Assembly (NCBI GenBank): GCA_947451925.1
Contig: CANGAW010000033.1
Span: 1 to 34,427 of the forward strand
Source: Burkholderiales bacterium
GTDB taxonomy: Bacteria; Pseudomonadota; Gammaproteobacteria; Burkholderiales; Burkholderiaceae_D
Direction: 5' to 3'
Length of the DNA: 34,427 bases
The notes below the pieces were generated by a model that saw nothing but the letters and a program-made list of their open reading frames with translations, did not search any database and was not told where the DNA came from. The translations under genes were made by a program, and so were the position numbers. The first letter of the stretch is position 1. Every line of letters begins with the position of its first letter. Below, piece by piece: positions 17,319 through 24,965 of the stretch.

Positions 17319-17864
17319 TTGCACGCTGCTTCGGGAATGCCGGTTCCCGACGATCTGGTTCTGGTGGCGCACGTAACAGGCGCTTTCGGACTGGATGGCT
17401 GGATCAGGCTCAAAGCTTATTCGTCAGAAGCCAGTGCGATGCTGCACGCAAAGACCTGGTGGATAGACAAGCCTGAATTGCATGATGTGGATGTGATGCA
17501 GGTGCGCATGCAAGGCGAAGATGTGGTGGCTCTGCTCATGGGTGTAGTCGGCCGCAATGCCGCTGAAGCTCTGCAGGGATCCACGATACAGATACGACGC
17601 AGTCATTTCCCGCCATTGGGAAAAGATGAGTTTTACTGGATAGACCTGATTGGTCATGAGGTCGAAAACCTGAGCGGCGAAATGCTGGGCAAGGTGGTCG
17701 GTCTGATGGACAACGGCGCACATCCGATTCTGAAGGTAGCTGACGGCGTGCAGCTTGATCCGAAAAAACCGGAAGAATTATTGATTCCCTTTGTCGATCG
17801 CTTCGTGACCAAGGTGGATCAGTCAGCGAAAAAAATTACGGTGGACTGGCAGCGCGATTATTAG
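17319..17864 (+). CDS. rimM: 16S rRNA maturation factor RimM
   Basis: RimM binds ribosomal protein S19 and helps mature the head of the 30S subunit. The protein is 181 residues if it starts at the TTG at 17319, or 175 from the ATG at 17337. I prefer the TTG because AAGAAGG sits 8 bases upstream within the end of rpsP, while the ATG has only a GGGA placed too close. The N-terminal RimM domain is seen in [20 protein letters not shown]. The C-terminal PRC-barrel begins [12 protein letters not shown] and includes [18 protein letters not shown]. The gene lies between rpsP and trmD. Confidence 0.95.
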   Translation: MHAASGMPVPDDLVLVAHVTGAFGLDGWIRLKAYSSEASAMLHAKTWWIDKPELHDVDVMQVRMQGEDVVALLMGVVGRNAAEALQGSTIQIRRSHFPPLGKDEFYWIDLIGHEVENLSGEMLGKVVGLMDNGAHPILKVADGVQLDPKKPEELLIPFVDRFVTKVDQSAKKITVDWQRDY

Positions 17865-17889
17865 TGCGGCCAACAGGCAGGAGCAGAGC

Positions 17890-18639
17890 ATGCAGTTTGA
17901 CGTTATTACGCTCTTCCCCGAGATGTTTGCAGCACTGACTGCGTCCGGTATTACCCGCCGCGCATTTGAGCAGCAGAAATTTGGACTGTCTTTGTGGAAT
18001 CCGCGTGATTTCACGACCGACAATCATCGTACCGTTGACGACCGGCCTTATGGTGGCGGACCCGGCATGGTGATGATGGCCAAGCCACTGGAAGCCGCGA
18101 TTCTGGCTGCCAGGGCCCGTCAGCAGCAACAGGGACTGGCCGCACCGCGCGTCATTTATCTGTCGCCGCAAGGCGCGCCACTGACGCACCAGAAGGTGAT
18201 GCAGCTGGCACAGGGTCCGGGACTGGTGCTGTTGTGCGGACGTTATGAAGCGATTGACCAGCGTTTGCTGGAACGTTGCGTGGATGAAGAAATCAGCCTT
18301 GGCGATTTTGTTTTGTCTGGCGGCGAGTTGCCGGCGATGGCGTTGATGGATGCGGTGATCAGGCAGTTGCCCGGCACCTTGCATGATCAGGCGTCGGCAG
18401 TGGAAGACAGTTTTGTCAATGGCTTGCTGGATTGCCCGCATTACACCCGCCCCGAGGTCTATCAGGACTTGCCGGTGCCGGCGGTACTGCTGGGTGGACA
18501 TCATGCCGAGATCGTCAAGTGGCGGCGCGAGCAGGCACTGACGGCAACCTGGCACAAGCGTCCGGACATGATTGCAAAAGCCAGGGCAACAGGATTACTC
18601 AGCAAGGCTGATGAAGCCTTCCTGAACAGTTTGCAGTAG
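17890..18639 (+). CDS. trmD: tRNA (guanine-N1)-methyltransferase
   Basis: TrmD methylates G37 of tRNAs read by CNN-type codons and prevents +1 frameshifting, using S-adenosylmethionine. The 249 residues begin [13 protein letters not shown]. They contain [14 protein letters not shown] (near residue 50) and [12 protein letters not shown] with [13 protein letters not shown], the trefoil-knot SAM site. Length is standard (E. coli 255). A CAGGAG ribosome site precedes the start. It follows rimM by 25 bases. A tandem 13-base repeat begins at its very 3' end. Confidence 0.98.
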   Translation: MQFDVITLFPEMFAALTASGITRRAFEQQKFGLSLWNPRDFTTDNHRTVDDRPYGGGPGMVMMAKPLEAAILAARARQQQQGLAAPRVIYLSPQGAPLTHQKVMQLAQGPGLVLLCGRYEAIDQRLLERCVDEEISLGDFVLSGGELPAMALMDAVIRQLPGTLHDQASAVEDSFVNGLLDCPHYTRPEVYQDLPVPAVLLGGHHAEIVKWRREQALTATWHKRPDMIAKARATGLLSKADEAFLNSLQ

Positions 18640-18679
18640 CAGTTGAAGTAAGTAGTTGAAGTAAGTGGTTGCAGTAAGT
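18628..18679 (+). repeat. 13-bp tandem repeat at the trmD 3' end
   Basis: Two exact copies of AGTTGAAGTAAGT (18641-18653 and 18654-18666) are followed by a variant GGTTGCAGTAAGT (18667-18679) and preceded by a diverged copy AGTTTGCAGTAGC (18628-18640) that contains the trmD stop codon. The array fills the start of the 130-base trmD-rplS gap. A small hairpin follows (CAGGTG-AACT-CACCTG, 18681-18696), then TATAAC at 18701, which could be a weak -10 for rplS. Confidence 0.8.
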
Positions 18680-18769
18680 GCAGGTGAACTCACCTGATTG
18701 TATAACCCCATCCTCTACCGGGCACACTGTGTTTTTATCGCGCCGGCAAGATGGTTCATGGAGCTAAAA

Positions 18770-19156
18770 ATGGATCTGATCCAGCAATTAGAGCAAGAAG
18801 AAATCGCCCGTCTGGCTAAAAACATTCCTGAATTTGCACCTGGCGATACCGTTATCGTCAATGTGAACGTAGTCGAAGGCACCCGCAAGCGTGCACAGGC
18901 TTACGAAGGCGTGGTAATTGCCCGTCGTAACCGTGGTCTGAATTCGCATTTCATCGTGCGTAAGATCTCGTCGGGTGAAGGCGTTGAGCGTACGTTTCAG
19001 CTGTATTCCCCGCTGATCGCGTCGATCGAAGTCAAGCGTCGTGGCGATGTCCGTCGCGCCAAGCTGTACTATCTGCGTGAGCGTTCCGGCAAATCGGCAC
19101 GTATCCGCGAAAAACTGCCTAACCGTCGTGTTGCCAAGTCCGCTGCTGCGGTCTAA
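18770..19156 (+). CDS. rplS: 50S ribosomal protein L19
   Basis: L19 lies at the interface of the two ribosomal subunits. The protein is 128 residues from the ATG at 18770, which has a GGAG ribosome site 6 nt upstream and gives the usual N-terminus [12 protein letters not shown]. The family motifs [20 protein letters not shown] and [19 protein letters not shown] are present. The C-terminus has an Ala-rich tail. It is the last gene of the rpsP operon and ends in a strong terminator. Confidence 0.98.
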   Translation: MDLIQQLEQEEIARLAKNIPEFAPGDTVIVNVNVVEGTRKRAQAYEGVVIARRNRGLNSHFIVRKISSGEGVERTFQLYSPLIASIEVKRRGDVRRAKLYYLRERSGKSARIREKLPNRRVAKSAAAV

Positions 19157-19177
19157 GCTTCATTGGTATTGCCAGTC

Positions 19178-19206
19178 AAAAAGGGCACCTGTGGTGCCCT
19201 TTTTTA
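19178..19206 (+). terminator. Intrinsic terminator of the rpsP operon
   Basis: AGGGCACC (19182-19189) pairs with GGTGCCCT (19193-19200) around a TGT loop, with A5 before and a run of six T after. It lies 22 bases after the rplS stop. Confidence 0.95.
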
Positions 19207-19240
19207 TTCTTATCGTTTTTATCGTTTTGTTTGAGCGCTG

Positions 19241-19912
19241 ATGAGCACAATCTTGTTTGATCCACGACAGGCACCAATCGATGCGCTGGCCGATGAGCCA
19301 GCGCTGGACCTGGCACGTCTGGAACTGGACTGGTTGCGCAATCGCTTCATTGCCCCCTGCGACTGGCAAGCCGAATTCACTGACGAACATCTGTTGCGCG
19401 ACCCTGCGCGAGCGCTGACGCCAGCAGCGGTGTTAGTGCCCCTGGTGGCGCATCCGGAAGGCATGCGCTTGTTGCTCACTAAACGCACGGCCCACTTGCA
19501 TGACCATGCAGGGCAGATCAGCTTTCCCGGCGGCCGCGTGGATCCTGAAGACCAGGACGAGATTGCCACCGCGCTGAGGGAAACCGAAGAAGAAATCGGT
19601 CTGGCCCGCCGCCATATTGAAGTCATTGGTCGTCTGCCCGATTACCTGACCGGTACCGGCTTTCAGGTCGCGCCGGTGGTGGCACTGGTGCATCCGCCGT
19701 TTGAATTACTGGCTGACACTTTTGAAGTCGCCGAAATTTTTACCGTGCCGCTGGCTTACCTGATGAATGGTGCCCATCATGAACGCCGCAGCGCTGAATT
19801 TCCGAATCGTCCGGGCCGGCGCAGTTTTTACGCGATGCCCTACGAAGACTATTTTATCTGGGGTGCGACGGCAGGCATGCTGCGCAATCTGTATCACTTC
19901 CTGCGCGCATAA
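19241..19912 (+). CDS. Nudix CoA pyrophosphatase (NudL/YeaB type)
   Basis: The 223-residue protein has the CoA-Nudix signature upstream of the Nudix box: LLTKRTAHLHDHAGQISFPG (near residues 75-95). The box itself starts GGRVDPEDQDEIATA and ends LRETEEEIGL, with all catalytic glutamates. This subfamily cleaves coenzyme A to 3',5'-ADP and 4'-phosphopantetheine. No Shine-Dalgarno is obvious; the ATG overlaps a TGA in GCTGATGAG. It follows the rpsP-operon terminator, so it has its own promoter or relies on readthrough. A CobD/CbiB-like gene follows 62 bases downstream. Confidence 0.92.
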   Translation: MSTILFDPRQAPIDALADEPALDLARLELDWLRNRFIAPCDWQAEFTDEHLLRDPARALTPAAVLVPLVAHPEGMRLLLTKRTAHLHDHAGQISFPGGRVDPEDQDEIATALRETEEEIGLARRHIEVIGRLPDYLTGTGFQVAPVVALVHPPFELLADTFEVAEIFTVPLAYLMNGAHHERRSAEFPNRPGRRSFYAMPYEDYFIWGATAGMLRNLYHFLRA

Positions 19913-19974
19913 GGGTTTGCTTCCCGGCATGTGCTGCGTTATCGTATTCTCTGCTTGTTGATCAAGGCGAATTC

Positions 19975-20931
19975 ATGACCATTTTTTCCATCTTGTGCGT
20001 GTTGCTCATTGAGCAGTTCCGACCGCTGCGTGCCGACAATCCCGTTTATGGCTGGGTCAAGCACTTTGCCAGCCGGGTTGAGCATAGTTTCAATGCCGGC
20101 AAACCCGAGCATGGCCGCATGGGCTGGCTGGTCATCATGGCAGCACTGGTGGCGCCGACCCTGGTCATTCACTGGCTCTGTGCACTGGTCAGTCCCTTGC
20201 TGCAGCTGCTATGGACGCTGATCATCGTCTATCTGACATTGGGTTTTCGTCACTACAGTCACTACTTCACCGCGATTCAGCTGGCACTGAGTAATGGCGA
20301 GTTGCCGCAAGCGCGCACGCTGCTGGCCGAGTGGACCAAGCAGGACGTACGCGACATGGACGCCGAAGAAGTCGCCCGTCTGGCTGTGGAAAACGCGCTT
20401 GTTACCACCCATCGCCATGTATTCGGCGTATTTTTCTGGCTGCTGATGCCAATTGGCCCAGCGGGTGCAGTGCTGTACCGGGTCGCCGAATATCTGTCGC
20501 GTCAATGGAATGAATCCGAACATCTGCAACAGGAATCTTTCGGCCGCTTTGCCGCCAGGGCCTTCTACTGGATAGACTGGGTACCGGTCCGGCTGACAGC
20601 CATCGCGTTTGCCATTGTCGGCAATTTCGAAGATGCGATTTATGCGTGGCGAAATTTCGCTACGCGCTGGAGCAATGAAACCGTCGGCATCATCTTGTCG
20701 GCGGGTGGCGGTGCAATGGGCGTGCGCCTGGGCACACCTATAGAAAACGCGGCTAATCTGGTAGTGGCCGACGTGACGGCACTGGAGTCGGCAGCAACCG
20801 AAGTCGAAGCCTTGCCCGGCGAAGCACCCTCGCTGCGCGCACTGCAAAGCACCGTTGGCCTGATCTGGCGGGCGCTGTTGTTGTGGATTTTGCTGCTGAT
20901 TTTGCTCTCGGTCGCGGCCTGGCTCGGCTAA
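19975..20931 (+). CDS. CobD/CbiB-family membrane protein
   Basis: This 318-residue inner-membrane protein has hydrophobic segments at the N-terminus, ~residues 45-90, ~145-165, ~200-215 and at the C-terminus (LIWRALLLWILLLILLSVAA). Its pattern (LLIEQFRPL at the start, RMGWLVIMAA, VARLAVENALVTTHRHVFGVFFWL, GPAGAVLYRVAEYL) is that of the CobD/CbiB family, which includes adenosylcobinamide-phosphate synthase and also the signalling protein AmpE. No other cobalamin gene is present, so an AmpE-like or unknown role is as likely as cobalamin synthesis. It lies 62 bases after the Nudix gene. Confidence 0.82.
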   Translation: MTIFSILCVLLIEQFRPLRADNPVYGWVKHFASRVEHSFNAGKPEHGRMGWLVIMAALVAPTLVIHWLCALVSPLLQLLWTLIIVYLTLGFRHYSHYFTAIQLALSNGELPQARTLLAEWTKQDVRDMDAEEVARLAVENALVTTHRHVFGVFFWLLMPIGPAGAVLYRVAEYLSRQWNESEHLQQESFGRFAARAFYWIDWVPVRLTAIAFAIVGNFEDAIYAWRNFATRWSNETVGIILSAGGGAMGVRLGTPIENAANLVVADVTALESAATEVEALPGEAPSLRALQSTVGLIWRALLLWILLLILLSVAAWLG

Positions 20932-20968
20932 AACTGCAGCGGGATTTTGCCACAGTGCGCGGTTTTCT

Positions 20969-20996
20969 TTTGCAAACGCGGACTCTTCTGTAAGAT
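20969..20996 (+). promoter_or_regulatory. Possible promoter of the DUF3579 gene
   Basis: TTTGCA (20969-20974) and TAAGAT (20991-20996) are 16 bases apart, 60 bases upstream of the ATG at 21057. Both hexamers are partial matches. Confidence 0.4.
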
Positions 20997-21056
20997 AGCG
21001 GGAAATGCTGCGTTGCCGCACAACGCTTCTGATTTCCTCCGGAGACCCGCTGTCTG

Positions 21057-21398
21057 ATGGCTTCATCCCCCTCTGAACCGATACTGCCTGAATCCGATTT
21101 CATCATTCAGGGTGTCACCAGCAATGGCAAAGCCTTCCGCCCCAGCGACTGGGCTGACCGCTTATGCGGCATCATGTCCCGCTTCCACCCTGATGGCGAC
21201 AGTGCCTATGGGCGTCACCTGCAATATTCCCCCTATGTGTTGCCAGCCATGCTGGAAGGCGTGCGTTCGGTGGTGGTGGACGGTCGTCTGCGCGCGCTTG
21301 AACCACTGGCCTATCATTTCCTGCTCAGTTTTGCCAAAGACAATGATCTGCTGATTGTCGATGCCTGCCTGCTGCCAGACCAGCCAAAGTCCCGCTAA
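21057..21398 (+). CDS. DUF3579 family protein
   Basis: This 113-residue soluble protein has no signal peptide or membrane helix. It matches from memory the betaproteobacterial DUF3579 family, with the stretches IIQGVTSNGKAFRPSDWADR and YGRHLQYSPYVLPAM followed by GVRSVVVDGRLRALEPLAYHF. The function is unknown. A GGAGA sequence lies 13 nt upstream, a rather long spacing. It stands alone between the CobD/CbiB-like gene and the minor-pilin operon, and is followed by a REP-like element. Confidence 0.85.
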   Translation: MASSPSEPILPESDFIIQGVTSNGKAFRPSDWADRLCGIMSRFHPDGDSAYGRHLQYSPYVLPAMLEGVRSVVVDGRLRALEPLAYHFLLSFAKDNDLLIVDACLLPDQPKSR

Positions 21399-21694
21399 GA
21401 GTCTGATTGTCTTCGACGAAAAAAATTTCGTCATTAACGAACGACACTGGATCCCGATTGTCATCGGGATGACGGTAGGGATAGAGGCACTCTTCACACT
21501 ACTACTACAGTCATCACCTGCATGTGATGACGGCTGTGTGGTATCTCATCATGGCTACTCAGGGCGTTTTATCGCACAAAAAAATGATGTTCGATTAGTC
21601 AAATCCAATTGTTAGTAAGGTCTCTAACACTTGATGCGCATAGGTTTGAAACGGCACAAGCTCTCCCTGTTTTACCGCTGCATGATTGCTTGCC
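21399..21694. other. Intergenic region before the minor-pilin operon
   Basis: This gap of about 300 bases holds a REP-like palindrome (21442-21474) and a second inverted repeat, TCATCAC (21511-21517) with GTGATGA (21524-21530). The promoter of the pilin operon must lie here or further upstream, but no clear -35/-10 pair is visible. Short open frames here have no ribosome site. Confidence 0.5.
21442..21474 (+). repeat. REP-like palindromic element (copy 2)
   Basis: The core ATCCCGAT (21451-21458), TGTC loop and ATCGGGAT (21463-21470) form an 8-bp hairpin, flanked by GACACTGG on the left and GACG on the right. The flanks and layout match the elements at 29431 and 29489 and the arms of the 12682 palindrome. 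Confidence 0.75.
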
Positions 21695-22126
21695 ATGATG
21701 CGTACCCATTCCGGTTTTACCTTAATCGAGTTGATGATCGTGGTGTTCATCGCGTCGATCCTGGCTGCCCTGGCCATTCCTGCTTATCGCGACCATATGC
21801 TGCGCGCACGCCTGCCTGAAGCCAGCAGCCAGTTATCCATTTTAGGTTTACGCATGGAGCAGATTTATCAGGATCAGCACAGCTATGGCACAGCCGGTGT
21901 TTGCGCTGTGGGTCTGCCTGCGGCCAATCATTTCAGCTATACCTGCACCGTGCCCACCGATGGTCAGTCGTATCTGCTGACGGCAAGCGGTGCTGCCAGC
22001 AGCGACATGAGTGCGTTTACCTTTACGCTCGACCAGGCCGGCAACGCCAAGACCACCAGCATGCCGTCTGGCTGGGGCACATCGCCAGTCAATTGCTGGG
22101 TGACGAAAAGAGGTGGCGCATGCTGA
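21695..22126 (+). CDS. Type IV pilin-like minor pilin (PilE type)
   Basis: The protein is 143 residues from the ATG at 21695; the next codon is also ATG. It has a class III signal MMRTHSG followed by FTLIELMIVVFIASILAALA, so prepilin peptidase PilD would cut after Gly7 and the conserved Glu5 of the mature protein is present. The hydrophobic N-terminal helix (IPAYRDHMLRARLPEA continuing it) precedes a C-terminal globular part with four cysteines (two in CAVG and YTC, two near the end in NCW and GAC). It opens the minor-pilin operon and overlaps the fimT start by seven bases. No good ribosome site is seen. Confidence 0.93.
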   Translation: MMRTHSGFTLIELMIVVFIASILAALAIPAYRDHMLRARLPEASSQLSILGLRMEQIYQDQHSYGTAGVCAVGLPAANHFSYTCTVPTDGQSYLLTASGAASSDMSAFTFTLDQAGNAKTTSMPSGWGTSPVNCWVTKRGGAC

Positions 22127-22728
22127 GCCTGCGGCGTCTGCCCAGATGTTGCAGCGAGCTGCGCGGCATCTCCCTGATTGAAACCATGATCACGCTCGGA
22201 ATTGCCGCCCTTGTGCTGACTTTGGGTGTGCCGGCCTTTGGCAACTGGGTACGCAATGCACAAGTACGCAGCAGTGCCGAAGCCTTGCGTGCGGCATTGC
22301 AATTTGCCCGCGGCCAGGCTGTGCAGCGTAATGCCCTAGTCCGACTGGCTTTGACGGACGCTGCCGGCACAGTCAGCTGGCGCACAGGCTGCGTGCGTGT
22401 CATGGCAAGCTGTCCTGCGCTGCTGCAGACGCAAAGCGCGGGTGCTGCCAGCACTGCGCGCCTCGGTGTCAGTACCAGCGCTGGCAGCGCCACGACGGCT
22501 GCTTTGTCCAATCCAATAGCCGCCGGCAGTGGTCTGCCTGGTGCGATCAGTTTTACTGCCACCGGTACGGTACTGGCTGGCAGCATTAACGCCATCACCC
22601 GTATCGATGTCACCGACGCCGTCAATACGGACGTGCGGCGCATCAGCCTGTTGATAGGCAGCGCCGGCATGATACGGCTCTGTGACCCGCTGGCCGCCGG
22701 CGCCAATAATCCGCAAGGGTGCAGCTAA
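22120..22728 (+). CDS. fimT: Minor pseudopilin FimT/GspH
   Basis: The 202-residue protein has a prepilin leader with a cut site in RG-ISLIETMITLGIAALV, including Glu5, then the GspH/FimT-type region (NAQVRSSAEALRAALQFARG followed by QAVQRNA). The globular part is rich in Ala, Ser and Thr. The ATG overlaps the end of the pilE-like gene (ATGCTGA), implying translational coupling. Minor pilins of this kind prime pilus assembly at the tip. A longer frame beginning at 21901 lies inside the previous gene and is rejected. Confidence 0.92.
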   Translation: MLSLRRLPRCCSELRGISLIETMITLGIAALVLTLGVPAFGNWVRNAQVRSSAEALRAALQFARGQAVQRNALVRLALTDAAGTVSWRTGCVRVMASCPALLQTQSAGAASTARLGVSTSAGSATTAALSNPIAAGSGLPGAISFTATGTVLAGSINAITRIDVTDAVNTDVRRISLLIGSAGMIRLCDPLAAGANNPQGCS

Positions 22729-23139
22729 ATGCACAGGCACAACGACGGCTTTGCCTTGCTCGAAGCCATGCTGGCCATACTGGTTTTTTCAGTCGGCTTG
22801 CTGGCGATCCTGATGCTGCTGTCGGTCTCGCTGCTTGAAGTGGGTAATGCCCGTTACCGTAGTCAAGCCAGTCTTTTGGCCAGTGGCGTGATCGCCGACA
22901 TGTGGACCGCAGACCGCAGTGTGCAAAATTTGCGCGCCCGTTTTGGCAACGCCAACGCCAGTGCCTACCAGCGCTGGCTGGCCAGTGTGGTGGCCACACT
23001 GCCCGGCGTGACAGCCGCCGCCAATCAGCCCGTCATTACGATTGATGACGACAGAACGGTGAGCATTAGCGTGCAATGGCAGGCGCCCGGCGAAGCCACT
23101 GCGCACCGTCTGCTGGTGCGTACCACCATTACGGACTAG
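22729..23139 (+). CDS. pilV: Type IV pilus minor pilin PilV
   Basis: This 136-residue prepilin has the leader MHRHNDG and then FALLEAMLAILVFSVGLLAI, a near-textbook PilV N-terminus with Glu5 present. The following helix and short globular domain (SLLASGVIADMWTADRS) fit the family. It begins directly after the fimT stop with no gap. PilV joins PilW, PilX, PilE and PilY1 in the tip complex that starts pilus assembly. Confidence 0.92.
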   Translation: MHRHNDGFALLEAMLAILVFSVGLLAILMLLSVSLLEVGNARYRSQASLLASGVIADMWTADRSVQNLRARFGNANASAYQRWLASVVATLPGVTAAANQPVITIDDDRTVSISVQWQAPGEATAHRLLVRTTITD

Positions 23140-23147
23140 CTGTGGCG

Positions 23148-24263
23148 ATGCAGCGTGTGTCTTCCAGCCGCCGCCATGCAAGCGGTTTCAGCTTGACTGA
23201 TCTGATCGTCGGTCTGGCCATCGGTTTGCTGGCGATGCTGGTGATTTTGCAAGTTGCCGTTTTGTTTGAATCACGCCGCAAGGCGACCGTCAGCGGTGCC
23301 GACGCGCAGCTAAGCGGCAGCCATGTGCTGGCTGCGATAGGACGTGATCTGCGCCACGCCGGCTATGGACTGGGGCCGCCCGAGGCGCTGGCTTGCAGCG
23401 TTAAGCGCCAATATATCCAACCCATCCCCGATCTGGTTTTGCAGCCCGTGACTATTATCGATGGCGGCGGCAGCGCCCCAGATACGCTGCAGATTCTGGC
23501 CAGCGCCAAAACCGAAAACAGCGCACCGGCCCGGCTGATTGCTGCCCACGCTGCCGATGTCGACCGGCTGATGGTCAACAGTACGCTGGCCATTACTGTT
23601 AAGGATTTACTGGTGCTGCAAGAAGCCGGCAAGCCCTGCACGCTGTTGCAGGCGACGGCTGTGCCGCCCAGCGATTACCGGGTCTTTCATCAGGGTGCGG
23701 CCAGCAACTGGAATCCCGCTGATCCCGCCAGCTTGTTGCCGGTTGGCGGTTATGGCAACGATGCCGCGGTCATCAACCTCGGCGCGCTTGATTTGCGTAC
23801 CTACAGCCTCGACGCCGGGGGCCAGCTGCTGCTGTCGCGCTATCAGAGCAGCGAAAACAGCTGGCAGTCGATGACGCTGGCGGCCGACATCGTCAACCTG
23901 CAAGCCGAGTACGGTTTTGATGACCGTGCAGGCAGCCAGGCCTCACCGCAGATCACCACATGGCATGCCAGCATGATTGACGCCGATGGCAATGGTGTCG
24001 TGGGCGACAACGGCGATCTGCGTCGCTTGCTGGCCGTCAGAATTGCCATCGTTGCGCGCAGCGCGCAGCGAGAGATTCCAGATACCGGCAGTTGCAGCGC
24101 TGCCGTGCCGCGCTGGCTGGCCGACGCCGATGGTGGCCTCAGCGATACGACGATTGCCGTCGACCATTTTGCCGATGGCAGCGTCAATCCGGATTGGCAG
24201 TGTTATCACTACCGCGTTTTTCAAACCGTGGTGCCGATGCGCAATCTGCTATGGAATCAGTAA
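23148..24263 (+). CDS. pilW: Type IV pilus minor pilin PilW
   Basis: The protein is 371 residues from the ATG at 23148; GTG at 23142 is an alternative. The leader ends SG and is followed by FSLTDLIVGLAIGLLAMLVI, so residue 5 of the mature pilin is Asp rather than the usual Glu. The long C-terminal part includes DADGNGVVGDNGDL followed by RLLAVRIAIVARS, the segment typical of PilW near its end. Length is normal for PilW. The gene starts 8 bases after pilV and its stop overlaps the pilX start (TAATG). Confidence 0.93.
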   Translation: MQRVSSSRRHASGFSLTDLIVGLAIGLLAMLVILQVAVLFESRRKATVSGADAQLSGSHVLAAIGRDLRHAGYGLGPPEALACSVKRQYIQPIPDLVLQPVTIIDGGGSAPDTLQILASAKTENSAPARLIAAHAADVDRLMVNSTLAITVKDLLVLQEAGKPCTLLQATAVPPSDYRVFHQGAASNWNPADPASLLPVGGYGNDAAVINLGALDLRTYSLDAGGQLLLSRYQSSENSWQSMTLAADIVNLQAEYGFDDRAGSQASPQITTWHASMIDADGNGVVGDNGDLRRLLAVRIAIVARSAQREIPDTGSCSAAVPRWLADADGGLSDTTIAVDHFADGSVNPDWQCYHYRVFQTVVPMRNLLWNQ

Positions 24264-24940
24264 TGTCACAGCTTCAGACTCAGCGTCGGTCCAGTGGTCG
24301 CGCACAATCCGGCGCCGGTCTGGTGGTGGCGCTGATCATGCTGATCGTGATGAGTCTGGGCGCGATTGCGCTGGTGCGCTCGGTCGAAACCGGCAGTCTG
24401 GTGGCGGGTAATTTTGCGTTCCGGCAGTCGGCACTACTGGCGTCGGATGCAGGCAGCGAAGCGGCAGTGCAATGGCTGATACCCCTGGCGGCTTTGCCCG
24501 ATCTGTACACGGATCAAACCGCTCGCGGTTACTACGCCAGCGTGCCCGACGGACTCGATATCACCAACAGCGGCATCAGCACCAGTAGCACCAGTAGCAG
24601 CGGCGTCAAAGTCCTGATCGACTGGGATAACGATCAATGCCAGAGCCAGTCCGGCATCGTTTGCGTGGCCGCCGCGCCTGCCTTGGCGACTGACGCCGCC
24701 GGCAACAGCATACGCAGCGTGATTCATCGTTTATGCCTGTCGGCCGGCAGCCCCACTGATGCCGCCAACAGTTGCCTGCTGTATCAGGATGCCAGCGGCG
24801 GCAGCGCCAAAAAAAGCGGCATCAGTTATGGCAACGTCAAACGCTTTCAAACCAGTGCCGGCGTCTATTACCGGATTACGACCCGGGTCATGGGCCCGCG
24901 CAACACCATCGTTTTTACCCAGACCATGGTGCATTTTTAA
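24263..24940 (+). CDS. pilX: Type IV pilus minor pilin PilX
   Basis: The 225-residue protein has the PilX N-terminal domain: SGAGLVVALIMLIVMSLGAI followed by VRSVETGSLVAGNFAFRQSA and ALLASDAGSEAAVQWL. The predicted mature N-terminus has no Glu at position 5, as in GspK-like tip pilins. A Ser/Thr-rich stretch (ISTSSTSSSG) is encoded by a small 9-base repeat at 24578-24604. The start at 24263 overlaps the pilW stop; an ATG at 24251 is an alternative that would add four residues. Cysteines in the C-terminal half may form disulfides. Confidence 0.9.
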   Translation: MSQLQTQRRSSGRAQSGAGLVVALIMLIVMSLGAIALVRSVETGSLVAGNFAFRQSALLASDAGSEAAVQWLIPLAALPDLYTDQTARGYYASVPDGLDITNSGISTSSTSSSGVKVLIDWDNDQCQSQSGIVCVAAAPALATDAAGNSIRSVIHRLCLSAGSPTDAANSCLLYQDASGGSAKKSGISYGNVKRFQTSAGVYYRITTRVMGPRNTIVFTQTMVHF

Positions 24941-24965
24941 TCACCCCCACCATACGGAGACGCTG

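Noticed and set aside
18701..18706. TATAAC as a firm rplS promoter
   Set aside because: No -35 sits at normal spacing, and rplS is expected to be read from the rpsP promoter. It is mentioned only as a possibility.
21631..21819. A small plus-strand open frame overlapping the first pilin gene
   Set aside because: It overlaps the pilE-like gene in another frame, and the true frame has an unmistakable prepilin signal.
24759..24965. N-terminal extension of PilY1 into pilX
   Set aside because: The ATG at 24966 has a good ribosome site and gives a normal signal peptide; the extension is the pilX sequence read in another frame.
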